A stretch of DNA of 64,000 nucleotides from CAVVTR01 sp963751245 (GTDB taxonomy: Bacteria; Acidobacteriota; Thermoanaerobaculia; Thermoanaerobaculales; Thermoanaerobaculaceae), in contig CAVVTR010000009.1 in assembly GCA_963751245.1 (NCBI GenBank), positions 124,001 to 188,000 on the forward strand, written 5' to 3'. The first letter of the stretch is position 1; every line of letters starts with the position of its first letter. The notes under the pieces are model-generated. The model did not search any database, was not told where the DNA came from, and worked only from the letters and a program-made list of their open reading frames with translations. Made by a program: the position numbers and the translations under genes. Below, piece after piece: positions 1-8,818 of this stretch.

Positions 1-380
1 CACGGGATGTGCTCGAGGATCTCGCAAGCCATCACGAGGTCGTAGGAGCCGTCTTCGAAAGGCAGGTCCCTGACGTCGGCGATGGTGCCGGGCGCGAGGC
101 TCCCGTCGAAGTCGCAGGTGCCGACGTGGAACCCGTGCTGCGCAAGGTAGTTCGCTACCGTCTTGTTGCCGACGCCGATCTCCAGGATGCTCCTGCAGCG
201 AAGCGAAATCGCGAGCTCGGCCTGGTGATGGTAGGAGATGAACCGCTGCAGGTCGTCGTAGCCGTCGTAGTAGTGCTCCCGGGGCACCTGGACGGCGGGT
301 CCCGCAGCCGGTCCGGCAGCGTCTCCCCCGCGACCGCGGGCCTGCCGGGCGGGAGGGACGGGGGGCGTGTTGCGGGCCAT
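1..380 (-). CDS. Class I SAM-dependent methyltransferase, N-terminal part (cut by window edge)
   Basis: The minus strand reads from ATG at 380 through the left edge of the window, giving 126 residues with no stop. After a low-complexity Ala/Pro/Arg N-terminus of about 32 residues comes a Rossmann methyltransferase start: motif I SILEIGVGNKTVANYL, an acidic motif II (GTCDFDGS), and IADVRDLPFEDGSYDLVMAC followed by EILEHIP, which is typical of the Methyltransf_11/25 families. It should use S-adenosylmethionine; the substrate cannot be inferred. It is divergent from the glycosyltransferase downstream, so a role in glycan or lipid modification is possible but is only inference. The C-terminal half lies outside the window. 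Confidence 0.8.
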   Translation of the reverse strand, partial: MARNTPPVPPARQARGRGGDAAGPAAGPAVQVPREHYYDGYDDLQRFISYHHQAELAISLRCRSILEIGVGNKTVANYLAQHGFHVGTCDFDGSLAPGTIADVRDLPFEDGSYDLVMACEILEHIP

Positions 381-459
381 ACGGCGATCGTACCGCTGTT
401 CCGGCGGCGGGCGGGCCCGGCGGGTCTGCATGGTAGGGTTCTGGCTGAAAGGGGAACGG

Positions 460-1599
460 TTGGCCGACACGAGGGTGCGCGTGCTGCGGCTGCGCAGCTC
501 CAGCGAGATCTACGGCCCCGAGCGGGGCTTCCTCGAGCTGGCTCCGGCGCTGGCTGCCGCCGGCGTGTGGACGGAAACGGTCCTGCTCTACCGGCGGCCG
601 CCGGGCGGCGGGGTGCACCATCCGCTCGTCCGCGCGGGAGCGGCGGCCGGCCTGCGGATCACCGAGTCGACGGACCGGCGGTGGCTCGTCCCGCTCACCG
701 CCGCCGCCGTCGCGCGCCGTCTGCGGGCGGGCCGTTTCGACCTGCTGCAGACGCACGGCTACAAGGCGGACCTGGTGGGCCTTCCCGCGGCGCGGCTCGC
801 GGGAGTGCCGGCGGTGGCCGTGCTGCACGGTCTCGATCCCGGAGGGTCCCGCACGCTCGGCGTCTACGACCGCCTCGACCGGGCGACGTGGTCCCGCTTC
901 GCGCGCCTGGTCGCCGTCTCCGACGAGATCCGGGCGGACGCTCTCGCCCGGGGCTGCGACCCGTGCCGGGTGGTCACGATCCACAACGCCCTCGACGTCG
1001 CGGTGGTGCAGCAGCGCGCCCGTGCCGGTCCGTCCGCCCCACTCCCGGGCGCTGCCGGGGCCCGGATCGCCGTCGTCGGGAGGCTCGCTCCCGAGAAGGA
1101 CCACGCGACGCTCCTCGCCGCCGCCCGCATCGTCGTCGCGGAGCGGCCGGACACGACGTTCCTGCTCGCCGGGGACGGACCGCTTCGCGGGGAGCTCGAG
1201 GCGCGGATCCGGTCGCTCGGCCTCGGGGAGCGCGTCCATCTCCTCGGCTACCGCGACGACGCCGCCGCGATCCTCGCCGCCAGCGCGATGCTCGCGCTTC
1301 CCTCGCGCTACGAGCCGTGCGGCCGTGTGCTCCTCGAGTCGATGGCCCTCGGCCTGCCCATCGTGGCGACGCGGGTCGGCGGCGTTCCGGAGATCGTGGA
1401 GGACGGCGGCACCGGGGTGATGGTGCCGCCGGGCGACCCCGACGCGTTCGCCGCGGCGCTGCTCCGCCTGCTGGCCGATCCCGCCCTGGCCAGGGAGCTC
1501 GGCGGCGCCGGCCGGCGCCGGATCGCAGCACGGTTCGAGGCCGGCGAGGCGGCCGCGCGGTACGCCGCCGTCTACCGCGAGGTGCTGGGGGCCTCGTAG
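460..1599 (+). CDS. Glycosyltransferase, GT4-like (GT-B fold)
   Basis: Retaining glycosyltransferase of GT-B fold, 379 aa from the chosen TTG. The N-terminal Rossmann half carries the GT4 opening RSSSEIYGPERGFLELA. The C-terminal half has VGRLAPEKDHATLLAAA, the LAGDGPLR turn and the nucleotide-sugar site with PSRYEPCGRVLLESMALG, where the two Glu residues of the EX7E motif sit. It should transfer a sugar from a nucleotide donor in the cytoplasm, probably in cell-surface glycan assembly. TTG at 460 is chosen because a purine-rich AAAGGGGA lies about 5 nt upstream; ATG at 430 and a longer start at 367 are open in frame but 367 overlaps the divergent methyltransferase. The acceptor is unknown. 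Confidence 0.85.
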   Translation: MADTRVRVLRLRSSSEIYGPERGFLELAPALAAAGVWTETVLLYRRPPGGGVHHPLVRAGAAAGLRITESTDRRWLVPLTAAAVARRLRAGRFDLLQTHGYKADLVGLPAARLAGVPAVAVLHGLDPGGSRTLGVYDRLDRATWSRFARLVAVSDEIRADALARGCDPCRVVTIHNALDVAVVQQRARAGPSAPLPGAAGARIAVVGRLAPEKDHATLLAAARIVVAERPDTTFLLAGDGPLRGELEARIRSLGLGERVHLLGYRDDAAAILAASAMLALPSRYEPCGRVLLESMALGLPIVATRVGGVPEIVEDGGTGVMVPPGDPDAFAAALLRLLADPALARELGGAGRRRIAARFEAGEAAARYAAVYREVLGAS

Positions 1600-1647
1600 G
1601 GTTTCGTCACCCGGCTGGCGGGCCGCGGGCGGCGCGGACGGGAGCCC

Positions 1648-2529
1648 TCAGCGTGCCGGGCGGCGCTCCATCCGGGCGAAGCGGCGGGTCTCGCGGAGGT
1701 ACAGCGCGAGGCAGAGGATCGCGAACGCGAGCAGGCCGAGCTGCAGGGCGGTCATTCCCGCCCACACGGTGACGTCCCGGTCGCCGCGGAGGAACTCCAG
1801 GGCGAAGCGCAGGAACGAGTAGCCGCCGAGGTGGAGCAGGAACGCCTTGGGCCAGGGGCCGTCGTGGCGGCGCAGCGACCGGACGAGGCGGACCACCAGC
1901 CAGGCGAGGATGAGGTCGGCGGCGGCCTCGTAGAGCTGGGTGGGGTGCAGCGGCACCGTGACCGTGGCCGAAGGGGACGTGTAGCCGTGCTCGACGCTCC
2001 ACACCCACGCCGGGTTGGGCACCAGGTGGTCGCGGACGAAGCCGGGCACGAGCATGCCGAACTTCGGCTCGGACACGCCCCAGGGGAGGTTGGTGGGGAT
2101 CCCCCACGCGTCGCCGTTGAGGAAGCAGCCCACCCGTCCGATGGCCTGGCCGACGAGGACCGCGGGGCTGGCCGCCGCAAAGTAGCGCCAGAAGTCCGCC
2201 CCTTGCCGCCGCAACGACAGGAACGCCCCCAGCACGCCGCCCGCCAGCCCGCCGGTGATCGACTCGCCTCCCTCCCAGAAACGGAAGAACGACAGCGGAT
2301 CGGCGAGGAGCGAGCTCATGTCCCAGAAGAGGAAGTGCGAGAGCCTCGCCCCGATGAGGGCCCCCAGGATGGCCCAGATGACGGCGTTCTCGAAGACCTC
2401 GGTGTCGAGGTCCGCCCGCCTCACGCTGCGGACGGCCAGGAGGTACGCCGTCACGATCGAGATCAGGTAGTAGAACCCCTCGTAGAAGTAGAAGACCCTG
2501 AAGCCGACGTTCAGATCGATGGGGTACAC
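1648..2529 (-). CDS. lgt: Phosphatidylglycerol--prolipoprotein diacylglyceryl transferase
   Basis: Inner-membrane enzyme that moves diacylglycerol from phosphatidylglycerol to the lipobox cysteine of prolipoproteins, the first step of lipoprotein maturation. The 293-aa protein is close to family length and mostly hydrophobic, with about seven predicted membrane segments. The Lgt signature GRVGCFLNGD lies at residues 131-140 (Cys replaces the usual Asn), and HPTQLYEA at 195-202 is the second conserved block. Several lipoprotein-like genes in this window (23754, 24346 and possibly 4371) would be its clients. It converges with the glycosyltransferase and appears monocistronic. Confidence 0.95.
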   Translation of the reverse strand: MYPIDLNVGFRVFYFYEGFYYLISIVTAYLLAVRSVRRADLDTEVFENAVIWAILGALIGARLSHFLFWDMSSLLADPLSFFRFWEGGESITGGLAGGVLGAFLSLRRQGADFWRYFAAASPAVLVGQAIGRVGCFLNGDAWGIPTNLPWGVSEPKFGMLVPGFVRDHLVPNPAWVWSVEHGYTSPSATVTVPLHPTQLYEAAADLILAWLVVRLVRSLRRHDGPWPKAFLLHLGGYSFLRFALEFLRGDRDVTVWAGMTALQLGLLAFAILCLALYLRETRRFARMERRPAR

Positions 2530-2808
2530 GCACTCCCTCCCGCGGGAATCGTAGCGCCGGCCGGCGTGCCGTGCGCCGGGCCGGCTCTCCTCCGGGAACG
2601 GGATGCCCGGGCCGGAAAGTCCTCCCTACAGAGGTGCCGTGTTTGACCATCTCACCGTCTTCGAGCCAGGCTCAGGACCGACGAGGTCATCGTGCCAGCG
2701 CGTCGCAGCTGCTAACCTTTCCGGTCCTCCGATCGTTTCAAGGGGTGAGCGGCGCGCGCCCGGAACGCCGCGGGACGCGCAAGGGACGCCGGGTGCAAGG
2801 AGACCTGC

Positions 2809-3270
2809 ATGTACGACATCGCCCCCATGATCCTCGGCATCGTGTTGGTCCTCGGGTTCGTCTGGAGCCTGAAGAACGTGGTCACCGGCCGGCGCCTCGA
2901 CCGGCTCGCGAGGATGCACCACGAGCTGCAGCAGAAGGTCCTCGACACGCTCGGCTCCGCCGAGGAGCTCGCCGGCTACCTCGAGACCGGCGCCGGCCGG
3001 CAGCTGCTCGAAGCCCCGGCGGCCGACCGCTCCGGTCCGTTCGGCCGGATCCTCGGCTCGGTCCAGGCCGGCATCGTCCTGCTCGCTGCCGGCGCGGGCT
3101 TCCTGGTGGCGCGCCGCATGGTCGAGATCCCCAACGAGGCCGGGGTCGTCTTCTTCGGGGTGCTGTGCGTGGCGCTCGGCGTCGGCTTCCTGGTGTCGGC
3201 GTACGCGGCGCACGCGCTGTCGAAGAGCTACGGGCTGCTCGACGGCGGCCGCTCCGAGGCGGGGAGCTAG
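2809..3270 (+). CDS. Small membrane protein, first gene of an ECF sigma unit
   Basis: 153-aa protein of unknown function. One membrane helix at the very N-terminus (about residues 5-23), a soluble helical segment rich in Arg/Glu (about 28-80), then two adjacent hydrophobic helices (about 85-103 and 113-133). This resembles the DUF6249-like membrane proteins often found beside ECF sigma factors, but I cannot assign it firmly. AAGGAG sits about 8 nt before the ATG. The stop is 13 nt before the sigma-factor start, so it is probably co-transcribed with it and may take part in membrane sensing for that sigma factor; this is inference. Confidence 0.7.
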   Translation: MYDIAPMILGIVLVLGFVWSLKNVVTGRRLDRLARMHHELQQKVLDTLGSAEELAGYLETGAGRQLLEAPAADRSGPFGRILGSVQAGIVLLAAGAGFLVARRMVEIPNEAGVVFFGVLCVALGVGFLVSAYAAHALSKSYGLLDGGRSEAGS

Positions 3271-3283
3271 AGGGTCTTCAGCC

Positions 3284-3880
3284 ATGACGGCCATCGCCCT
3301 GGCCATGAGGCCGCCGCAGGCGGCCCGCGACGACGGACGACCCATGGAGGGGCTCCTCGCGGAGCCGCCGGGCATGGACGAGGACGCCTTCCGCGGCCTG
3401 TACGCGCGCACCGCGCGCCCGCTGCACGCGTACCTGACGCGCGTGGCAGGCGACGCGGCGCTGGCCGACGACCTCCTGCAGGAGACGTACTACCGCTTCC
3501 TGCGCGTCAGGTTCTCGTCGGACGACGAGCGCCACCAGAAGAACTACCTCTACCGCATCGCCACCAACCTCCTGCGCGACCACTACCGCGGCCGCCGGGA
3601 GCTGTCCCAGCTGCCCGAGTCGATCCCGGTTGCCGACAGGGGCGGGGAGATCCAGTTGCGGAGCGACGTCGGCGGCGCCCTGGCGGAGCTCGTGCTGCGC
3701 GACCGCACGATGCTGTGGCTGGCCTACGTGGAGGGCGCCACCCACGAGGAGATCGCGTCCGTCCTCGGGCTCAAGGCGTCGAGCATCCGGTCCATGCTGG
3801 CGCGAGCCCGCGGGCGCATGGCCGCGGCGCTCCGCGGGCGCGGCCTCGGCGGCGGAGACGCGGCGGGGGGTGCCTCGTGA
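3284..3880 (+). CDS. ECF RNA polymerase sigma factor
   Basis: Sigma-70 family extracytoplasmic-function sigma factor, 198 aa from the longest ATG (starts at 3344 or 3374 are possible; the conserved domain begins at about residue 31). Region 2 is seen in FRGLYARTARPLHAYL and the 2.2-2.3 block ADDLLQETYYRFL followed by YLYRIATNLLRDHYR. Region 4.2 is LRDRTMLWLAYVEGATHEE plus IASVLGLKASSIRSMLARAR, the helix-turn-helix for the -35 element. It should direct polymerase to a regulon held off until its membrane partner releases it. The stop overlaps the GTG of the next gene (GTGA), the usual sigma/anti-sigma coupling. Confidence 0.9.
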   Translation: MTAIALAMRPPQAARDDGRPMEGLLAEPPGMDEDAFRGLYARTARPLHAYLTRVAGDAALADDLLQETYYRFLRVRFSSDDERHQKNYLYRIATNLLRDHYRGRRELSQLPESIPVADRGGEIQLRSDVGGALAELVLRDRTMLWLAYVEGATHEEIASVLGLKASSIRSMLARARGRMAAALRGRGLGGGDAAGGAS

Positions 3881-4354
3881 GCGCCCGCTCGTGCCCCTTC
3901 GAGGACGCGGTCCTGGCCGCCCTGCGCAGCGGGGTCTGGCCGGACGGTCTCCGCGCCCACGCCGCGTCCTGCGCGAGCTGCGCCGAGACGCTGCTGGTGG
4001 CGGGCGCCCTGGCCGCCGACGCGCGGGCGGTGGCGCAGGCGCGGCCCCTGCCGGACCCCGGCCGCCATCTGGCTCGAAGCCCGCCTGCGCGCCCGCCGCC
4101 TCGCCGTCGACCGCGCCACCCGCCCCATCTTCGTCATGCGTCGCCTGGCCGCGGCCGGCGCCGCCGCCGCCGTGGGCGTCGCCGGCGTCTCCTTCCGGGC
4201 CGGGCTGACACGCTGGTTCTCCTGGCTGCGGCCGCCCTCTCCCGACGTGGGCTCGATGCTGGCGGTCGTGAACGGGCTCGTGCTGCTGGCAGCCTGCGGC
4301 GGCCTGCTGGCGCTGGCCGGCTACGCGCTCGTCGCGTTCCGGCGCGAGCAGTGA
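3877..4354 (+). pseudogene. Zinc-finger anti-sigma factor, frameshifted by one base
   Basis: The GTG overlaps the sigma stop. The first frame gives about 60 residues with an anti-sigma zinc motif (HAASCASC, an H-x3-C-x2-C pattern, with an earlier SCPF). It then loses sense at a run of four C (4056-4059). Removing one C restores PDPAAIWLEARLRARR, which continues into the frame ending at 4354 with two hydrophobic helices (about 4139-4180 and 4255-4340 in DNA terms). Repaired length is 158 aa, normal for a one- or two-helix membrane anti-sigma factor. It would hold the upstream ECF factor at the membrane. The single-base change in a homopolymer could be a sequencing error or a true inactivation leaving the sigma factor unrestrained. 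Confidence 0.75.
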
Positions 4355-4370
4355 AGGGCGGCCGCGGAGC

Positions 4371-5453
4371 TCACCGTCGCAGAGGGATGGTCGCCGGCGG
4401 TGCAGCCGTGTGGCTCCGCTCCAGCGCTTCGGCCAGCGCGCGGTGGAAGACCGCGGGGTTGTCGATCCAGCTGTAGTGGCCGGCTCCGGGGACCACCTCG
4501 ACGGTGATGCCCGGGAAGGCCTCGGCGAGCGGCAGCCACGCCTTCGCGGAGGGGTCGAGGTAGTCGCTGTCTCCCTGGATGACGGTGACCGGGACGGGGT
4601 GGGCCTTCAGCGTGGCGGTGAGGTCCCACTGCCCGGGGAGGGAGCCGCCGATGGCGTCGTCCGCCGCGCCGGTGTAGTAGACGCCGCCGCCCTGCAGCGC
4701 ACGCCAGCGCTCGACGTGGACGAGGTTGACGGCGGCGAGGCCCTCGATGCGGGCCTTCCACGACTTCTGCTGCGCGGTGAGCTTTCCGGCTCGACCGCCG
4801 GCGAGACCCTCCGCCGCGAGGGCTGCCACGACCTCGGGCCGTTCGCGCAGGGCGCGCTGGCGGGCGCGGACGCCGCCGAGGAGGTCGCCGAACGAGCCGC
4901 CCTCGGGGGTGCGCGGCGGGATGCTGCCGGCCAGCACCAGGGCGGCGACGTGGTCCGGGTGGGCCTGGAAGTAGAGCATGGCCAGCAGCGTCCCCCAGGA
5001 GTGGCCGAGCAGCACGAGCCTGTCCTTGCCCAGCGCGACCCGCAGGGTCTCGAGGTCCTCCACCATCGTGGCCGCGGTGAGGCCCGCGACGTCGCGCTCG
5101 GGGACGGGGGAGAGCAGGCTGCCCCGCTGGTCGTAGAGCACGAAGCGGTGGCTCCCCGACTCTCCCGCCACGGCGTCGACGAGGTAGTTGAAGTCGTTGC
5201 CCGGGCCGCCGTGCAGCACGACGACGTCGCTGCCGCGGCCCAGGAAGGTGACGTAGAGCCGCGCCTTCCCGTCGGCGGTGGGCAGGTACCAGACGTTGTC
5301 CTGGAGCGCGTCGAAGACGGCCCCGGCGCGAGAGAGCGGGGGAGGCGCCGCGTCGTCTCCGGTCCGCGCCGCCGCGTCCGCCGCCACGATCGAGGTGCAC
5401 GAGAGCACCGCCGCGCCGAGCGCGCCCACCACCGTCATTCGCCTCATCGACAC
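4371..5453 (-). CDS. Exported alpha/beta hydrolase, prolyl aminopeptidase-like
   Basis: 360-aa serine hydrolase. The N-terminus is a signal sequence with a possible lipobox-like VLSC near residue 18. Proline iminopeptidase hallmarks follow: oxyanion-hole HGGPG at 81-85, DQRG at 108-111, nucleophile elbow GHSWG with Ser152, an acid in GDSDYLDP and the catalytic His in GAGHYSWID near the C-terminus. The family removes N-terminal proline from peptides, though exported members may act on other substrates. It is transcribed convergently with the anti-sigma gene and divergently from the M24 peptidase, with which it could share peptide-scavenging duty. Confidence 0.85.
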   Translation of the reverse strand: MSMRRMTVVGALGAAVLSCTSIVAADAAARTGDDAAPPPLSRAGAVFDALQDNVWYLPTADGKARLYVTFLGRGSDVVVLHGGPGNDFNYLVDAVAGESGSHRFVLYDQRGSLLSPVPERDVAGLTAATMVEDLETLRVALGKDRLVLLGHSWGTLLAMLYFQAHPDHVAALVLAGSIPPRTPEGGSFGDLLGGVRARQRALRERPEVVAALAAEGLAGGRAGKLTAQQKSWKARIEGLAAVNLVHVERWRALQGGGVYYTGAADDAIGGSLPGQWDLTATLKAHPVPVTVIQGDSDYLDPSAKAWLPLAEAFPGITVEVVPGAGHYSWIDNPAVFHRALAEALERSHTAAPPATIPLRR

Positions 5454-5614
5454 GTCCTCCCGGAGGCTTCAACGATGGCGCGCCGGTCAGGGTTCGCGGG
5501 TCCGCGTCTCCAAAGGTCCGGCCGCTTCCCCGGCTGTGCTGAAATGAGGGGGCCCGGGCCCGGCAGGGCCGCGACGGTCCCTTTGCCCCGGGCGCAGGGG
5601 AGGAGGGTGACACC

Positions 5615-6988
5615 GTGTTCCCGGCGCAGACCTACGTGAACAGGCGGGAGAAGCTGATCGGGCAGTTCGACTCAGGGCTGCTGCTGTTCCTGGGTAACGA
5701 GGAGAGCCCCATCAACCACCTCGCCAACGCCTACCCGTTCCGGCAGGACAGCTCGTTCCTCTACTACTTCGGCGTGGACCACCCCGGGTACGCGGCGCTC
5801 GTCGACGTCGACGAGGGGCGGACCGTGGTGTACGCGGACGACCTCACCATCGACGACATCGTGTGGACCGGCGTCCTGCCCACGGTGGCCGAGCTCGCCG
5901 CCGCGGGGGGCGTCACCGAGACGCGCCCCGCCGCGCGCCTGGCCGACGACCTCGCCGCGGCCCGCGGTCGCACCGTCCGCTTCCTGCCGCCGTACCGGGG
6001 GGAGAACGCGGTGAGGCTGTTCGAGCTCCTCGGCGTCCACCCCGGCGGGCAGGCCGCCGCCGCCTCCGTCGAGCTGGTGCGCGCCATCGTCGAGATGCGG
6101 GTGGTGAAGACCGCCGGGGAGGTCGCCGAGATCGAGAAGGCCGTGGACACCAGCATCGACATGCACCTGGCCGCCATGCGGATGGCGCGGCCGGGGGTGA
6201 CGGAGGCGGCCATCGCGGCGAAGGTCACCGAGATCGCCCTCGCCGCGGGCCCGGGCCTGGCGTTTCCCGTCATCGGCACCATCCACGGCGAGACGCTGCA
6301 CAACCACGACCACAGCCACACCCTGTCCTCAGGGGACCTGTTCCTCCTCGACGCCGGCGCCGAGAGCCCCCTCCACTACGCCGGCGACCTCACCAGCACG
6401 TTCCCGGTGGATCCGCGCTTCACCTCCCGGCAGCGGGACGTCTACGACATCGTCCTCGGCGCCCACCTGGCCGCCGTCGACGCCTGCCGGCCCGGCACGA
6501 ACTTCCGCGACGTCCACGCCATCGCGTGCCTGGGCCTGGCCGCGGGCCTCAAGGAGCTCGGCCTGATGCGTGGCGACCTGCACGAGGCGGTGGCCCAAGG
6601 GGCGCACGCCCTGTTCTTCCAGTGCGGCACCGGCCACATGCTGGGCCTCGACGTGCACGACATGGAGGACCTGGGCGAGCTGTGGGTGGGGTACGAGGGC
6701 CGGCCGCGGAGCACGCAGTTCGGCCTCAAGTCGCTGCGCCTGGCGCGGCCGCTCGAGCCCGGGTTCGTGTTCACGGTGGAGCCGGGGATCTACTTCATCC
6801 CCGAGCTCATCCGCCGCTGGCGCGCCGAGAGGCGGTTCGCCGACTTCATCGACTACGACCGCGTCGAGGCCTGGTCCGGCTTCGGCGGGATCCGCATCGA
6901 GGAGAACGTGATGGTGACGGAGACCGGCCCCCGCGTCCTCGGCAAGGACCGCCCCCGAACCGCCGCCGAGGTCGAGGCCGAGCGGTAG
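5615..6988 (+). CDS. Xaa-Pro aminopeptidase, M24B family (PepP-like)
   Basis: Dinuclear-metal aminopeptidase that cleaves the first residue from peptides with Pro in second place. The 457-aa protein has the AMP_N domain (about 1-130) and the pita-bread catalytic domain (about 165-445). All five metal ligands are visible: Asp246 in LLDAG, Asp258 in AGDLTSTFPV, His341 in GTGHMLGLD, Glu389 in FTVEPGIYF and Glu429 in GIRIEENV. There is no signal peptide, so it is cytoplasmic. Placed back to back with the prolyl-aminopeptidase-like gene, it suggests processing of proline-containing peptides. GGAGGAGGG precedes the GTG/ATG region; the chosen start gives the usual AMP_N opening YVNRREKL. Confidence 0.93.
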   Translation: MFPAQTYVNRREKLIGQFDSGLLLFLGNEESPINHLANAYPFRQDSSFLYYFGVDHPGYAALVDVDEGRTVVYADDLTIDDIVWTGVLPTVAELAAAGGVTETRPAARLADDLAAARGRTVRFLPPYRGENAVRLFELLGVHPGGQAAAASVELVRAIVEMRVVKTAGEVAEIEKAVDTSIDMHLAAMRMARPGVTEAAIAAKVTEIALAAGPGLAFPVIGTIHGETLHNHDHSHTLSSGDLFLLDAGAESPLHYAGDLTSTFPVDPRFTSRQRDVYDIVLGAHLAAVDACRPGTNFRDVHAIACLGLAAGLKELGLMRGDLHEAVAQGAHALFFQCGTGHMLGLDVHDMEDLGELWVGYEGRPRSTQFGLKSLRLARPLEPGFVFTVEPGIYFIPELIRRWRAERRFADFIDYDRVEAWSGFGGIRIEENVMVTETGPRVLGKDRPRTAAEVEAER

Positions 6989-7023
6989 CGGCCCCGGCCG
7001 GCGGCGCGCCCGCGGCCGGGGGA

Positions 7024-8202
7024 CTACGCGGCCAGGACGGCCTCCAGGGCGGCGAGGAACGCCTCGACGTCCTCGTGATCGATGGTCAGGGAGGGGTCGA
7101 GGCGGAGGACCGGGAGGTTGGGGCGGCGCGGCGCGAGGAAACCGAGGTCGAGGAGGCGGTGCTGGACGTCGCGGGCGGAGCCGGCGCCGTCGCCGCCGGC
7201 GAGCTCGATGGCGATCATCGGGCCGCGGCCGCGCAGGTCGGCGATGCGGCCGGTGCGTTCCCCGATGGCCTGCAGGCCTTCCATGAGGCGCGCCCCGACC
7301 CGTCGCCCGCGCTCGACGAGCCCCTCCTCCCGGATGGTGCGCACCACCTCCCGCGCGACCGCCGCGCCGAGCGGATCGTTCTGGTGGGACTGGGCGTAGG
7401 CGATGGGCTCACCGCCGAGCCTCGCGGCCACCGCGGGCGACACCGCGGCGACGCTGACCGGGTAGCCGTTGCCGATCCCCTTGCCCATGGCGACGATGTC
7501 CGGCTCGACGCCGTAGTGCCGGTACCCGAACCACTCGCCGGTGCGGCCGATGCCGGTGGTGACCTCGTTGACCAGGAGAAGGCCGCCGCCCTCGCGGACG
7601 GCGCGGTCGATGGCCCGGACCAGCTTGGCGGGGGGGAAGCGCACCAGCCCCGAGGAGCTGCCCGGTTCGAGGAGGAACCCTCCGAGCCGGCCGAACGGGA
7701 TCCGCGAGAACGCCTCGCAGGTGCCGTCGCACTCGCGGCCGGGGGCGCAGTCGCGGCAGCCGGACCAGTCGAAGGAGATCCACTCCTCGTCGCGCCTGGA
7801 CCGCGCGGAGCCGTAGGCGCCGCAGTACGCGTCGGCCATGATCAGCAGCGGCCGGCCGCCGACGAGCTGCTGCGCGATCCGTACGCCGTACTCCACGGCC
7901 TCGCTTCCCGAGCACAGGAAGACGCAGCGGCCGCCCTCGAACCCGAGGAGGGACAGGATCTCGCACGCGGACTCCTCCACCACCGGGCTGGAGTAGCCGA
8001 AGCCGGTGTGGGCGATGCGCGGCGCCACCGTCGACAGGGCGCGCACCACCCGGGGGTGGCCGTGGCCGATGGAGAGGCACCACACGCCGCCGCCGAGGTC
8101 CACCCAGCGGCGGCCGCCGGCGTCGAAGAGCGAGCAGTTCTCGGCACGGGTGATCGCGGGGAGCAGGAGCTCGTTGCCGGGGTACCAGAAGAGGTGGCTC
8201 AC
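7024..8202 (-). CDS. Class III aminotransferase with a four-cysteine insert
   Basis: PLP-dependent aminotransferase of fold type I (acetylornithine/GABA aminotransferase class), 392 aa from a GTG preceded by GGAGGAG. The PLP lysine is Lys241 in MGKGIGNGYP; the phosphate and ring region reads VNEVTTGIGRTGEWFG, where Asn212 stands in the usual Asp position of DEVxTG. Between the PLP-phosphate region and the domain core is C-x2-C-x5-C-x3-C (Cys149, 152, 158, 162), a potential metal or Fe-S ligand set not found in textbook members. Substrate is unknown. It is a lone gene convergent with pepP. I am confident of the family, not of the reaction. Confidence 0.88.
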   Translation of the reverse strand: MSHLFWYPGNELLLPAITRAENCSLFDAGGRRWVDLGGGVWCLSIGHGHPRVVRALSTVAPRIAHTGFGYSSPVVEESACEILSLLGFEGGRCVFLCSGSEAVEYGVRIAQQLVGGRPLLIMADAYCGAYGSARSRRDEEWISFDWSGCRDCAPGRECDGTCEAFSRIPFGRLGGFLLEPGSSSGLVRFPPAKLVRAIDRAVREGGGLLLVNEVTTGIGRTGEWFGYRHYGVEPDIVAMGKGIGNGYPVSVAAVSPAVAARLGGEPIAYAQSHQNDPLGAAVAREVVRTIREEGLVERGRRVGARLMEGLQAIGERTGRIADLRGRGPMIAIELAGGDGAGSARDVQHRLLDLGFLAPRRPNLPVLRLDPSLTIDHEDVEAFLAALEAVLAA

Positions 8203-8404
8203 GGTGATCTCCTCCTTCGGCGAGTCTCGCAGGATTGGCCCCCGTATCAAGAGCCAATCCATGCCGATTCGTAGCCATCCATTTTGGTCCCCCGAGTCGC
8301 AGGGCCGCCGCCGGTGCGGCCCGGTCCTCCTCCAAACGGGCAGTGGCGGAACGCCGGGGCAGAGGCGGCGTGGCGACGGGCTTCTCGAGGTCGCCGCGAC
8401 CGGC

Positions 8405-8648
8405 CTACGCGCCGCCGGAGAGGCGTCCGCGCAGGCTCTCCATCTGGTCCTCGATGGGCCACCTGGCGAAGGCGAGGAAGAAGAGCAGGAGGATGTTCGC
8501 CACCGGCAGGATCGCGGCGGCGCCGAGCGCACGTGGGGTAGCCGGCCTTGCGGCAGACGAGGCAGGCGGGAAGGACCAGCAGCAGACCTCCGAAGACGGC
8601 GATGGAGCCAACCAGGATCAGCTCGGGCAGACCGAAGCTTCCGTACAC
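8405..8648 (-). pseudogene. Small two-helix membrane protein, frameshifted by one base
   Basis: A GTG at 8648 with a good GGAGG site starts a hydrophobic segment (LPELILVGSIAVFGGLLLVL), then CLVCRKAGYP. Sense continues in the next frame as RALGAAAILPVANILLLFF and ends at 8405. Removing one base near 8531 joins them into an 80-aa protein. The combined pattern, a helix, then KAGY, then a second helix with IPxVN-like ILPVAN, is typical of small uncharacterised membrane proteins with a KAGYSxWWALL core. Function unknown. It sits alone between the aminotransferase and the deacetylase. Confidence 0.6.
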
Positions 8649-8818
8649 CTCATCCTCCTCTCCCGGCGCGCACCAAAGACGTGCCGGCGGCGCCGGCCGG
8701 GGTGCGCGGGGCGCGGTTGTGTGCAGTTTCACCTCAACCATGATGCCTGGGCTCCAAGGGGGGGCAAGGAGCGTCCCCCGTCGCGTGCGGAAGCTCGCGC
8801 GCCGCGCGGGGTGCGACG

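Noticed and set aside
9..1772. 587-aa plus-strand open frame over the methyltransferase and glycosyltransferase
   Set aside because: Arg/Pro/Gly-rich shadow of genes in other frames; no family pattern. The same applies to many long frames here, for example opposite pilB, the receptor and the propeller gene.
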